Below are positions 22,081 through 35,800 of a stretch of 64,000 nucleotides of DNA, one piece after another. The stretch is from Zeus faber. Lineage: Eukaryota; Chordata; Actinopteri; Zeiformes; Zeidae. Position 1 is the first letter of the stretch, and each line of letters opens with the position of its first letter. The translations under genes were made by a program, and so were the position numbers. The notes under the pieces are model-generated. The model worked only from the letters and a program-made list of their open reading frames with translations, searched no databases and was not told where the DNA came from. The stretch lies in NCBI GenBank assembly GCA_960531495.1, contig OY482848.1, positions 11,662,565-11,726,564 of the forward strand. The letters run 5' to 3'.

Positions 22081-23580
22081 TGCGAGGAGTCCTGGACGGG
22101 GAAGTCGTGGATCTCCAGTCCCCGGGATCGTCCGCGGGGGCCAATTTGGGCTTTCGGAATCGCCGGCGATGCCTGGATTTTGATTTTTTCTTTGGAGGAG
22201 GCGATCGATCTAAGACGCCGCAGACTTCAAGAAAGAGCATGCGTTATGCCTCATCCTAAAAACAAGACTCACCTCAAGACAAATATATCTAAACAATAGG
22301 TCAACCCTTTGCGGCCGTTTCCTTCGTCGTATAGATGGGATGTAACATCCAACACACCACGGAGAATCGCTTTGTCGGCTTCGGAAACCGCAACAACAAT
22401 ATAATACAGTAAACCTGTATGTGTTTCTGTGTTTTAATATATATTGTCGTCATTCGTTTTCTTGTACATTTAAAAAAATATTAAGAAATATCTACAAGAG
22501 AGATAATCATATCCCAGGTCCTTATTATTGAGATCACCTTGTTTTTCTTTCATATTTAATCAGCATTCTTTTAATTATTTATCGCAAGTCTCTAGCAGAC
22601 GGGTAAGCTTGCCGTCCGTCTCACTGACCCCTCCAGAAGCAGAATCCCAAAGTATAACTATTTAGGGTGCTGCGGTATCAGAGAAAAGAAAGTATCAGTG
22701 AAGATTTTTGTCGTTGTTGTTTTTTTGGGTCTCCCTACTCTCTGCTCTACCCGCACACCCGTTGTCAAAGAGAGGAACTATTACGTTGGCCTGTGGTAAT
22801 TGCACTTCCTGAGCTTGTTAAATATTTTTATTTTTCCATTGAAAATGCTATATACTTTATTAATGTCTGAAATGGATAGGTATGCATATTTAAATGTGAA
22901 TCGTACTTAAATAGAAAGATCCTTCCCCTCGCCTTTTTCGTGGGAGGTCGGAATTATATCGACGACGGCTGAAGAATCGAAGTGAGACTGAGACGTCGCT
23001 CCCCCCGTGTTCCAAGTGTTTTATGTCACAAGTGCCCAGGACCAAACCATCTTAGGATTTGTGAAGCAAGGCTTTTATAGGCTGTGGGTGGTCACAAATA
23101 ATTGTTTTATTACAAATTTTCTCAAGGGAGAGGGATACGATCCCCCCCCCCCCTTGAATCACTGGATCTGAGCGACTTCACCATCAACGAGTTGAATTCC
23201 TCGACCCAGACAAAAAAAAAAACATAGATTCGGACCAAGTTGCCGGCCGTCGATGAGTTTGTTCGAAACCAGAAGACGCCGGAAACCTGCCGGCGCCTCG
23301 CCTCATTACAATGTTTACATATGAATGTACGTTTAATCAGAAAATTGTGGAACTACTTCAGCCAAATAAACTTTAATAAATATCACTTAACGCATTTTTT
23401 TGTGCTTGGCATCGAGTGTAATTTGTCTTTTAATCGTGATCATTTGGACATGTTTTTATTTTATTTGAATGTTTTGTATGAGGGTTTTCCTTTGTAATGA
23501 AATTCGGTACGTTGATTTTTTTGCTAATATCTATGTACTGTTTGTCTCCTTTCCAATAAAATGCATGATAATCATCAACG
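22081..23580 (+). other. cep170 3' UTR with candidate polyadenylation signal
   Basis: Non-coding sequence after the cep170 stop codon. The best AATAAA signal is at 23555-23560 and would give a UTR of about 1.5 kb; earlier weaker ones exist near 23366. No other gene seen. Confidence 0.55.
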
Positions 23581-23753
23581 AACGTGTGGGTGTCTGTTAT
23601 ATTCACTTCACAACTGTGGTTCTAAACCGTCGGGAGAGAAATCGGTTTGAATGATCGTCAACTGTGTGTCCGCACTGAAGGATGATTTTTAGGATCCTAC
23701 CTGCTCCTCTATTGACAGCCCTGGATCCCAGCGGACCCCTCCCCTCTCTCTCG

Positions 23754-23792
<39 letters not shown>

Positions 23793-24799
23793 CTCCTCCT
23801 CCATCTCACCCGCACACCGGCCTCTTTCAATCGCCGCCGAGGTCAAAACGTCGGACGGGTTGGGGTTTAGAGGCCACAGCCACTCCGCTGCTAATGGCGA
23901 CTCTTTCCATATTCTGCTCCACTTCCCTAATCCTTCAAGCTGCGTCAGGGTTTCCCTGCGCCACGACCTGTTTCTGTTTCCGCACGTCAGGATTTCAAAC
24001 TCGGCCTTTCGGAATTGAGTTCCGGTCCCGGGCGGGGTTTCTGTCACACCACGGAAACCTGTGGACACTTAATTATGAAAATCAAAAATTTAAAACTTGA
24101 TATTTTAGACTTTCAACCTGTTTTCAGCGTAAAACTTGACTTAAGTTCCTACTAAGTTACCTGCTTAAAATCAAATTAAATACAGATTCTCACCACACTC
24201 AATGCCCTGTTGAGTGTAATTCAACCTGTCGTTGGTGATTAAGCACCTAATTGGCCTCGCATTGAAAATGATATACACTGGTTAATAACAGTATGTGTGC
24301 AGGAGCCTGCAGCCTGCATTTCCTCTTCTGTCCTGTGCTGATAGGCCATCCACATTTCTGGGCGGCGGGAGGGAATGAAAGAACAGAAGAAGAAAAATGC
24401 ATTGTCAGCAGAAGCAGAAGTCCAGCAAAAGCTTATTTTGCACAAAATTTACATAAACTATGCACTCGATTGTATATACCTAGTATTTCTCACAATAATC
24501 ATCGTCTAATTCAGAGATGTCACACTGTATAAGGGCTGCTTGTGATAATGTAAAGAATAGAGCGGAAATCTGGTAATCTGGTAATTTAAAAATTATTATT
24601 TTCTTTTTTTTTTATTTCTCTTAAGGTGCTTCTTTTTCCAACACATACTAAAATCTGTTTCAGGGCAAAGTCACCTCTCACTCCATGGGCTCCAGTCGTA
24701 CAACCTTAAAGTAAAGATTATACAGGACTACTGCACTAATGTCTTTCCTGTAGTATGTTATCTCTCATGCAAGCCAGTACAATTACATTTTATATTCAT

Positions 24800-24800
24800 G

Positions 24801-24878
<78 letters not shown>

Positions 24879-24886
24879 CGTGAGTG
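24800..24886. repeat. (GT)n microsatellite
   Basis: Long GT run with one TC and a few GC interruptions. Confidence 0.95.
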
Positions 24887-25236
24887 TGTGCGTGCACGCT
24901 TCACCATATCAGAAAGCATCCTATTTCTGCTCCCCTACTTTTCTCATCTGATTATAACAAATCACTCTCCATCCATTCTACAGTCCGCAGAAGCTCCTAT
25001 TGCACCTCCACCCCTTTCACAAACCCCACCACCTATAGCCTCCATCCCACCCCACCCACCCGTCCACTGTGGCAGCGTGAGTGGACGCTCAAGCAGCAGC
25101 TCAGGCATTTAGGAGCAGAGGCTCATCAGAGCGGTCACTCTCGTGCTCTCATACCCAGATTCAGGACTCCACTTTAAAAATATTGTATTTAAGAGTGTTT
25201 CCAGAAGGATCGGCTCCCCCAGCAGCCATTTCCACA

Positions 25237-25239
<3 letters not shown>

Positions 25240-25271
<32 letters not shown>

Positions 25272-25307
25272 GCACGCACGCACACACACACACATACACA
25301 CACACAA
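25240..25307. repeat. (CA)n microsatellite
   Basis: CA run with an internal (GCAC)n segment. Confidence 0.95.
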
Positions 25308-25682
25308 TTGTTTTTGTTTTAATGTTTAGTTCCATACTTTTATTACCTACTCATTCCCCTTTGCCCCTTTTATGAAGCTAAATCTTTGTGTTATTAAGTA
25401 TATTTTCGTATTAATTGTCTGTATTAATAGTAGTAGTAGTAGTACTCTAACTGTAATATTAATAATAATAATTATTATTATTATTATAATAAGATCCAGT
25501 AGGGGGCTCTCCCAAGTTTTCCATGCACTCGCTCTACTCTCTCAAAAGTGAGGATATGAAAGCAAGAAGCTGCAGCAGTCCTTATGAACAGACAGCGTCG
25601 TTATTCAAAAACAACTGCTTGCTAATCACGGCTATTAATCAGACTGGAGTATAACACAGAGTCCTGAAATAAAGTTGGATAA

Positions 25683-25719
25683 ATGTGCATTTAAACCAGT
25701 TACTGGTTTAAATGCACAT
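25683..25719. repeat. Perfect inverted repeat, 18-bp arms with 1-base centre
   Basis: Left arm ATGTGCATTTAAACCAGT, one T, then its exact reverse complement. No gene or transposon end is recognised around it. Confidence 0.9.
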
Positions 25720-28700
25720 GAACCTTGCTACGTGTGCTGATAACTCAGGTATTATGGGGTAATTGTGTCCATTGGGCGTAAATATGTTTTGCCTCGGTGC
25801 ATATTAGAGCTTATTCATGCTGACTGTTGATGCTACAGCACTTATTGTTATTTTATGGGATGCACACGTAACGTAACAGCCGGACAATCTGAACATTGAC
25901 GTTGAACGTACTTACCTGGAACGTTGCACACCAACGCTGACTCTAGACAAACCACACTGATCTGACTTTCAACCATTTGTTTCAGTCGCACCTGTTTATT
26001 GTTTCTGTTTGTTATTTTGCTTTATTATTTGTCATATACTGTGAATCTGGTGAATGAATTCACCAGTGGTTAAATTATTTCACTTCAAAAGTAGCCGCGG
26101 CCTTTTATGTTCCTTGAGCAAATGTATCTTATGTATGAAAACCTAAGTTAAAATACTCAGACAATAGAGCAAAACATGAGGGAAATCGAATCAAAATGAA
26201 CGCTTACAGAAAAGGAAACATAGCTGTGAAATATTCTCGTAGAACTTGATAACTCCCTATTAGTATGAGTGATTATCAAAGAGGTTTCTACATAATATTT
26301 CCCATTAAAGCAGCACGAGGAGGTGCCATTCTCCGTATATCATCAAAATGATTCTGAAGCTGTTATCTTAGGGTTAAAAAAAGTAACATAGTGCCGCCTT
26401 AAGAAATGACTCTGGCGATGTGTGCACCTGTAGTTGTTGTGATACAAGTAGATGTAAACTGCAACACGAGAAACACATTCTGCTTTTTCCCCAAAGTTCT
26501 CTAGTTACTGATCCTTCATCTTTGACTCCCAAGATTCTTGAAAGGCAAACAGATCCAAACGCTTTAGCGGCCATTTTCAGTGTACAGTACAACGTGAGGA
26601 CAGTCCTCTTCAGATTGCCCTGCCAATGTAACTCTTTTAGCCAGAGGATTGAATTTGCTCAATTGGAAACATGACGCCCCCGACCCCGCCTTCTTCTAAA
26701 CATTGGATCAGAGTTTACCATTTAGAAAAAAAATTATTATTTGCACGACGAGGTTCCAAGGACAATTTTGTTAATGTATGGCAACCTTTCATCACGTATC
26801 TGCTGGATCAGCTGTAAAACTGCAATGAGTTCAATTTGTTTTACTGTTTATTTTTTCTACCTTTTTAGTTCATGTACAGTATGAATTGTTGTTTTAAAAC
26901 TGTGATTTCAGGACATTGTCTCTTGTTTAGGTTTTTTTTTTTCTATTTGTACTTATGTTTCCTTGAAAAAGAAAAACCCCCAAACTCTTTTTTCCAGTAT
27001 TTGTCGTTGAGTTTACCGGGTGTTTGTTATAAATTTATTTTGTTCCTTGTTGTCATCCTTTTCTCCAGAGTAGTGTATGTAGTATTCCAGTGTTTCTCTC
27101 TCTCTCTGTCTCTCTCTCTCTCTCTCTGACTCTCTCTCTTTCCCGGGTCCTGTGTTACCTTGTATCCTGCAGTTGTCTCCCCAGTGTATTTAGTTTCTTT
27201 AAGTTTTAAGTTCTTGAGTAAAAAACACCTTGTTTGAGCATTTCCTGCCTGAGTCTCCGCGTGTCCCGGATTTGGGTTCACCAGACGGCGGCGTCACAGT
27301 CGTAAGACATATCTTAAAACTGTGAAAACGAAAAAACGAAGTTTAAAAAAAGAAAAGAAGAAATAACTCCAGCCATAAGTTATTCAGATCGATTAAAGAA
27401 ATTAAATCTTCTGTTGCCGTGCACTCTTCATTTCGTCGATTGCTCTTGGCAGTCGAGGCAAAGACTCTGGCTATGGAGCAGCGGCTCCAGCCTCTGCTTC
27501 TGCACGGAGATTCATTGACGGAGCTCTGTGAACCAGGCAGCCTGGCAGGGTCATTTTTCACTGTCTGTGCCCGCTCCGCTCCCCATCCGCTGTTCCCTCG
27601 CCCCCTGCAAGTTGGCTCGGGTCCCTGCGCATCTCCCACCGTGTCCTGTCAGGCTCCCCCGCCCCCCGCCCTCCGCCTGTGTACACCTGAGGGTGTGAAG
27701 GTGAAGCAAACACCTGAAATGGGTGTCACCTGCGTCGCCTGCTGAGGCATTTTACCAACATGTGAGCGAGGCGCTGACGCACGCATACGTGGCTTTACGG
27801 GAACATTGGCAATGAATAATAAAAGTACTCAGTATAAGACACACCCCGTGCAGGAGCGATTATAAAATGCAAGTGTGAGTTTCAACGTAGTTTAGGGATC
27901 AGACTTTTGAAAGTCCTCTCCCTCTCTCTTTTTCTCTCCCCGTCTCTCTCTCTCTCTCTCCCTCTATCTCTTTCCGTCTGAAGCTTCCTCCCTCCCCGTC
28001 CGGGTGACGTGCAGAGGGCACTCGGCCCTGACAAACAGAATGCACCGTTGGCGGCGATGGTGACTTTGTCCCATCGAAAAACCCTTCCCTCGCTGGAGCG
28101 AGAGAAGCTGCGGTAGACAGGCGGGCGGGGTGGCAACGTTTGCAAAGTTTGTTTTTTAAATCATTCACTTTTCAGCATATAGACATTATGTTATGTTCAC
28201 TGGCTGCTCAATCATTTCCAACACTTGGATTGACGGGAAACTACCAGTTAAATAATGAGCAGAATCAGCAATTTCTAGTTAATAAATGATTGTACCGTTG
28301 ACCTTTTTCTCAGCTGACCAGAATTAACAACACAGTCGTCCACTTCTCCACTCTATTACTTTACGACCGTATGACCTCTGCTTATGGAAACGCACATTTT
28401 TGTTAACAAGGACTAGTCACAAGTCATCAGCTGCATTGAAATGTCTTCGAATTTACAGTCCCGTTGACATGTTTTTACACTCGTTGTCACGCTGACATCA
28501 TTGGTATTTGAAGGTGTTCTGAAACTGGCAACCCGTCTATCCCATTTCTCATTTATTTTCTGCCGCTGCCTTCATTTAGGAAACACCATACATGCACAAC
28601 CTCTTTCTTCCCCTCCATGTGTTTCTCTCTTTGCTCTACGTGTTTTCCATCGGATCACCAGTTCGTCTTTTACACAACGCACAATTGCCTGAGGTCTATA

Positions 28701-29054
28701 GTGGTGCGTTGAGAAATAGGCAATACAGCATTTCACGAAGAAGGGAAGGCGAGTGAATTGAAGCGTATCCTCCGCTAGGGTTCTCCTAAAATACTTGATG
28801 TTCATGTTCGCAACAAGAAGAAGCAAAGGGTTTTGTGCCGGCTATTAAGAGGTGAAAGATAAGGGGTTGCACTCAATCCCATTGTGTCAGTGAACTGGCA
28901 CATTCATTAAAATGATTTAAACATGGAAGGGATTAAGGTGCACAACGTAGCAAAGCGTGATGTCATCAGTGGGGGCTATTAATGGGAGATATAGAGCTAT
29001 TTTGGACAGCCTTGTAGTCTGTACAGAAGCGTGTGTGTGTGTGTGTTCAAGTGT

Positions 29055-29114
29055 AAACACAGCATTATTGTCTGGTTCTACAGTAAACACAGCGTTATTG
29101 TCTGGTTCTACAGC
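29055..29114. repeat. Two-copy 30-bp tandem duplication
   Basis: Units 29055-29084 and 29085-29114 differ at two positions, followed by a (GA)n tract (29121-29160). Confidence 0.92.
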
Positions 29115-29116
29115 AC

Positions 29117-29162
<46 letters not shown>

Positions 29163-29772
29163 TCTGAGCTAGAACATAGAACATTTTGGGCGTTGTGCTA
29201 CAGCCGCTGAGTGTTAATCATGTTCCAGTGTCCACCCCCACTCTACTTCTATTAGGGCAAGGTAATTTGTTTTGTGCCAGATTCGTTTGTTCACAGCTGA
29301 ATAGGTGAATAGTGTGTGCGGAGCCTGAGAGAGAGAGAGAGAGAGAGATGATTATGAGGGGGATCGTGAAAGTGTTTGGTCCTGCCCCGTTGCTCCCACT
29401 GGCTCTCTGAGAGCGGAGGGATGGAGTGTGAGAAGCATTCACTGACACACTCTCTCTCACACACACATACACAGACACACACACACACACACACACAACA
29501 CTAGCACTAGTGCCTGGTGCTCGCTCAGGATCGGGAGGGATTTATGTCAGGACATGGACACGGGACAGCAGCACACGGTGCGAGCTCCATCCAGGAGAGT
29601 GGAGCGGCAGCAACATGAAGACAGAAGTGGACTGTAAGCCGCCATCAGGACGGGCGGACAGACAGACGGGAGAGACAGACAGACGGGTAGACGGGACAGA
29701 CAGACAGACAGACGGACTGACGGACGGACGGACAGAAGGCGATAACTGAGCTGCAGTGAAGAGTTTTTCAAA
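29115..29772 (+). promoter_or_regulatory. Probable pld5 5' flank and 5' UTR
   Basis: Lies just before the pld5 start codon. It has (GA)n at 29121-29160 and 29325-29348, a (CA)n tract about 29458-29497 and a GACA/GACG-rich stretch at about 29657-29735. Upstream ATGs occur (for example near 29614), so short upstream frames are possible. No TATA box or start site can be placed with confidence. Confidence 0.4.
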
Positions 29773-32700
29773 ATGAGCGCCACCCTCATGACCGGGCCCC
29801 CCACACAGGAGCCTCTGAAGGTAAATTCATCATGTTATTAAATCGCTAAATCTCTTGTCATCCCCGATTATCTTTCTAATCGGTGTGCGACGTAATAATC
29901 AGTAATGTCCGTTGTCCAATTTTGTATCGTTGGATATATTTTATATTTGTTTAAGTCCCTGATATGAGTTTTCCAGCCCGCCCAATTCAAACGCATAAAT
30001 GTGTTCAAAGAAATCCACCGTACAGTGCATATAAATACATTCATTACATTTAAATTAAGTGTGAAAATAAAATTGCCGTCATATAACCTCAGTTTATCCG
30101 ACTTAATTTGACAGACTTGTAACACAGCAGGGGTTTTTGTTATTCCAGCAGTAATATGTGCACACGCACGTCAGTAAACAAGGTTCCTGCCGCTGTTTTT
30201 TGTCCTGGCGAGGGCGGGAATGCCATCGGCAAAACTGAGGAGAGCAAAGCGCTGACTCTGCTTTTTTTTCGGCCAGACCGCAGGAGATAGACAGCAAAAG
30301 TACTGAGGGAAAAGTTGACAATACAATTCTCTGGGGAAAGAAGCCCACCCCCAAACCGCCCCATTGCTGAATGACTGTTTTTTAGCAATTTGGCAGTGTC
30401 TACTGGACTGACTTGAGAGGAAATAGGGCTCGTCTTCCTGCGCTTGTCGGCGGGGCAGCAGCTGTTTGATGGATCTACTAAACAGATGAAAGGGGGAATA
30501 TGTAATGCGATGTTGACGGCTCAACACGGAGCAATCCGACAGAGGCGGTGACGGAGAACTGTGGTCGTAAGCAAAACAGAAGTGCCCGACTGCACTTTCA
30601 GAACAGGGAAGAAGTCGAGGCCCTGAGGACAGATTAGCATTATGACCATTGACAACATCATCGACTGCTTCGGAGGGTTATCGACCGTCGATGCATCGCT
30701 TGTTGCAACCGCACACGCCTGACGACCAACTCCACAAAAATCTGTGCTTTTTTCCCGCGTCCTGATTAATTAATCAAATTTGCAAGAATGCCCCTAAAAG
30801 TGACGGATCCAGTTTTTTAGAAAAGCCTTTTTCATTACCGAGGGATGCGAAAATGAGCGGGCTTTGCAGAGAGACATAAAATACGACGGTTTACCAGAAT
30901 GCTCCGCTGCTGCATGTAAGGTCGGGCTTTACAGTGACACCAATTTGCTCTCTGTTGGTTGGAAAGCGTTCCACCTCGCTCGTCCGGCGTTTCGTTGCAT
31001 AAAGCAGGATTTGTGGATCCTTCCAGTGAGAGATCGGGACCACTGAGCCGGAATCCCTAACAGCCTGCTTGTCAAACTGTAGGTTTTTTTTTGTTGTTGT
31101 TGTTTTTAGCGATGATTAACCTCTAATCAATGCTATCGATGGAGAACATCAGCATTAATGAGTGCATAAGCCCAAACTAATGGGGTTGTTAACATCCCTC
31201 ACGTGTATTTCCTTTACCCTGTTGTAAAAGCCGATGTAAGGAAAGCTGAGCGGGGTTCAATGGTGGAATTGGTTTTCGATAAAACCAAATCAATAATATA
31301 AAATAAAACCAAAGTCAAACAGCATGATCATCGTCTGTTCGGACGGAACAGGTTTGCACGTCGGGGGTCGAGTGTTGATCTGGTGTCATTTTGTGGGGAA
31401 GGTTGTGTAACTTCCTCGGTTGCGTCATTGTGTGTTTGCGTGTTTGGTCTCCCAGTCGCAGCAGAAGTGCGTCGCCATCTTTGCTCTGGTTTGCTGCTTT
31501 GCGGTGCTGGTGGCGCTGATCTTCTCAGCCGTGGACGTGTGGGGGGACGAAGAGGACGCCATTACGGAGGAGAACTGCAGTAGAAACTGCAGGTAAGAGA
31601 GGAGCAAACATATAAAGCCACGGTAAATTCCTATTGGGAACAATTACAAACAAAGTACTCTGTGATACTTATTGAGCTGTCCAATGTGATATCTTACCTG
31701 TAAGTCATACAAAGGTTTGACGTCATTCATCCAGGCCCACCCACAGAGTTGGCTGGGGCCCTGAAAAGTGTCCAGTGAGGGCCCCCTCCTTTTTCATAGA
31801 GTCATTTGTCAAAGTTTAGTCATCAAAACAAACCCACATTGCTTTCAGCGTTGTGCTCGTGGAGAACATCCCAGACGACTTGGCTCTTGCTGAAGGCGGT
31901 CCCTCCCGCCTCCCTCTCGCCGTGGGCTTCCACGCCCTGCTGGACCAAGCAAAGCACTCAGTAGAGGTTGTGTCTCCTGTCTGGAACCTGAACGCCTGGG
32001 ACCTGAAAACATGGCCCGACACTGCCCAAAAGGTACAAAGTTATAATAGGCAATCTTGAAACAAGGTCACCTTTCTAGTGGCGCAGAAACTTTAAATTGG
32101 ATTTTTACCAGGTAACAATAGAACATAGGTTTATTTTATTATGGGGGCTCGCAAAACAAATTACACGTTTGTCTCTAGATGGATTAGGTAAGATTAAATG
32201 TACTAATCTCCTTGCAAGTCACATATGGAAATAATTATTAAAGTGCACTTCCCTCTGTGTTTCAGGGTCAGCTCCTGTTTCAGAAGCTGCTCAGCTTGAA
32301 ATCTCGCGGGGTGAAGCTGAAGATCTCCAGCAGCTTGATTAACTCTGCGGAACTGAAGACTTTGGCGGACCACGGTGATAGCATAGCGAATTATTTTGTG
32401 TCGCCCGGCTAGGGCGACAAAGACAGAGTTTTTCTGTTAGCTCCCGCTGCATTGGATTTCTTTTCGCCTCACATGAACGAACCAAAACTGACCCAGGTCT
32501 CCTTCTCGTGAGGGATTTCATCCGCCGTAGGCTGGCGGCGAGAGCTGTGTCTTGTTACACGTTCTGTAAACAGTGTGTGTGGTTCATGTCGAGGCCCCAT
32601 CCATCCCTCAGCACGGCTCCCACAATCGCCCTCTCAGCCAAACTCCAGCACCAAGGTCAAGCGTCATGAATGTGCAAATCTCTGACTCTCTCCTCCTTTT

Positions 32701-32786
32701 GACTTTTTGCCTCTAAGGCTGCCGATCCACTTTGCCCTTCCAGACCGTCCAAGGCCCACTGGGAATCTTCCCTGATTCTTGCCTTC

Positions 32787-32869
<83 letters not shown>

Positions 32870-35800
32870 ATGCCAAAGTTAATTTTGTTAACATGACAGC
32901 CCTGACCAGAGGAGGATTGCATTCCTCCTTTTGGATTGTGGATCGGAAACATATTTACATAGGGAGTGCGGATATGGACTGGAGGGCGCTGTCCAAGGTA
33001 CCTGTCTATTTCAACATCTGCGGTCCGTTTTGCAGTCAGGGTTTCAGTACTCATTGTGACAAAACTATTTCAGCAATATGTGCTTTTCAACATTAGTACA
33101 TATTGCCATTGTGTACCAGAGAAGAAAAGAAGCATCGCATCCAGTATTTGTAATTCAATATAGATTGGATGTGCGCTGTACCAGGTACCACAGAGCTTCG
33201 GCATACTGTCGCCTAAAGTGATTACCTGGCACTTCCTATGCGTCAGGGCTGCTAGAGGTAGAAAAAAAGTTATATGTAATTATATTAAAAAATTAACACA
33301 CACAAACACATACCAGACTGAGAGACAGAATCTGTACAAAAATCGAATACACTGTACATGGGCGGATTTAAGAAAGAAATACTTCAAATCTTTCATTTCA
33401 CAAGGTCAATTTTTGTTTCACAGTCTGTTCTGAAACAAAAGAGAATAAACACTCAAATTAATTTGTGCTGAGTAGGCAATGCCCTGAAAGGAACAACAAG
33501 CGTTGTTCTTTTGGATTGTTCTGCAAGTAATTGGGCTTGCTAAAGATAAAACAGTAAACAAGCAAAACACCCAAATCCCACTCCTCCACTTTTCCAAAAA
33601 TGTATTTTTCTAACTTAAAACCCGTCTGTTATTTGTTCTTATCGTTCTAAACCGAGAGCTGGGAAAACGACGTCCATGTCAAGGGAATTTCTGTATTTTC
33701 TTAAACTGTATTCTCTGGCTCACGTCTTCTTGTTTGTTTCGCTCCCGTCCGGCAGAGGAAGGAACTGGGCGTGATGGTGCTGAACTGCAGCTGTCTGGCC
33801 CTGGACCTGCACCGGGTCTTCTCCTTCTACTGGCAGCTCCAGGACCGAGACTACATCCCCTCCATCTGGTCCAAGAGGATCACGGCGCTCTACGGGAGAC
33901 ACGACCCTCTGGACCTGCAGATCAACACCACCCGGGCCTCCGCTTACGTGTCTGTGAGCAGCTTCCCTCTTCTGTTTGCACGGTATAGGAGGAGTGTTAT
34001 TTCATGATTTGACTCATAGCCAGGGGAAGCGGTTATACCAAGGTACAACTCCCTCGTGTCGTGGGGGTAAAGTGACGGAAAGCAGGCTGCAAATGTAAAA
34101 TGTCTGTAATTTATGTATTTTTCATGCAAACAGATCAATGTAAACTCTGATATAATCAAATATTTCTGCCCCACCTGCGGCTGACCACACAACCACCTCC
34201 CACCAACACAAAAATGAATAATCTTTATCATGAATACAAAAAAATCACTGCAATGAATGATGAATCGTTTTTTTCTTAATTATCAGACAGAAAGAATGGA
34301 TATATTACTAAACTGCGCATTTAGACTTGCACTAAAATGATACGTGTACTATTAAGAAAGATTTCACATTCATTACAACAGGCACAATGCTGCATGTTTG
34401 ATATTGGACACTCACCCGGTGTGATTTATCAGGTGAATATCATGAGGAATATACTTGTGTGTCTGACAAGCTCAGTATAATTTGGCAGCTTTATATCTTG
34501 CCGCCCACTAAGTGACAAGATGTTTATCAGCTGCATAGCAAACATCCATCATCCCAGAGGAAGCCGCAGACCCACGCTGTGAAACAACGCTGGCAGCCCC
34601 GACGTGCTCATTTGCCTTCTGAAAGCTCCGAAAACATGATATATGCACTTAAATATTCAAATTGCTGTTTTCTAAGGCCATCCCCCCACCCCCTTTAATG
34701 TACTTCTTTTTTTGTTAAGTTTGGAAAGTTGGTTACCAAAATCCAGATTTTCACTATTGTCCTAGAAAGATCCACAGGAAAAGTATGCAACATTTCAAAG
34801 CCTCGAAGGCCAGTTGTGTCTTGTGCAAACCGGAAGGGGACGCAGCTGCAGGGGATTGTTATTTAGTCTGTTTTTATTTTAAGATTTTGGCCTTTACTTT
34901 TCAATTATGCCACATGAACCTTGGAATATTTGTCAAAGTGATGACTCCTCTGTGCAGAGCTCTCCTGAGCTTTTCTGCCCTAAAGATCGAACTCGAGATG
35001 TAGACGCCATCCATCACATCATCCAGGGCGCCAAGACATTTATCTACATATCCGTGACCGACTACCTGCCGCTCGTCAACAGGAGCCTACAAGGGACCTT
35101 CGTCCTGAGGTACAACATCCCAGACGTCATACTCGAACTTCTGAGGTGCAGCCGTGGATGCGATCGTCTCGGCCCATTTTTTTTGTATTAATGTTTTATT
35201 ATGGTGTATTATCCACACAATAATACTGTGCTGTATTATCCCAAACACTACCTCACTCTATTCACATTCACATGCCACTTTAATTCACATGCCACTTTAA
35301 ATGCACATATCTGTATATACATAGGCATATTCCTTCTATCTATTCCATTTTATTTCAATTTATTTTTATTGTATTTTATTCTATATATTTTTATCTTATT
35401 CTATAAGTATTCCACTTACTGTATTACGTTTTAGGAGTCAGTTAGTCGGTCTATGAAAGGAATTTTCTACTTTTTATTTTATTTTTTATTTTTTCCTAGG
35501 ACATATTGTGTGCTATCACCGGGTGCGTTGCATTACATTTCACTGCATATATGTATGAAAGTATGTATATGTATGTGACAAATAAAAAATCTTGAATCTT
35601 GAATCTTGAATCTTGAACACAATACGTAACGATTCCGTCAACTTCGGTTTTATCCAATCTTTCTTACTCCTTTTGCCATTTTCATTTAGCGTCGTGTTTT
35701 AGGGTGTGGCCCACCAGACTCCAACTCACCACTAATGTCCCGATCCACAGGTACTGGTCCGCCATCGACGAGGTGATCAGAGAAGCCGCGGTGGTCAGAG

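Larger units (their letters stand above)
23581..29100. other. Gene-free interval between cep170 and pld5
   Basis: No exon is supported on either strand. Contents include (CT)n (about 23741-23790, 27092-27140 and 27901-27970), (GT)n (24800-24886), (CA)n (25240-25307), a short ATT run (25459-25490) and an 18-bp-arm inverted repeat at 25683-25719. The rest is unremarkable AT-rich DNA. Confidence 0.6.

Noticed and set aside
27050-27300. Stretch resembling the end of a fish LTR
   Set aside because: The general style of the sequence recalls an LTR remnant, but no paired copy, coding part or border can be shown.
29510-29749. Open frame just upstream of pld5
   Set aside because: It ends in a GACA/GACG repeat, is not in frame with pld5 and matches no family; at most an upstream frame in the 5' UTR.
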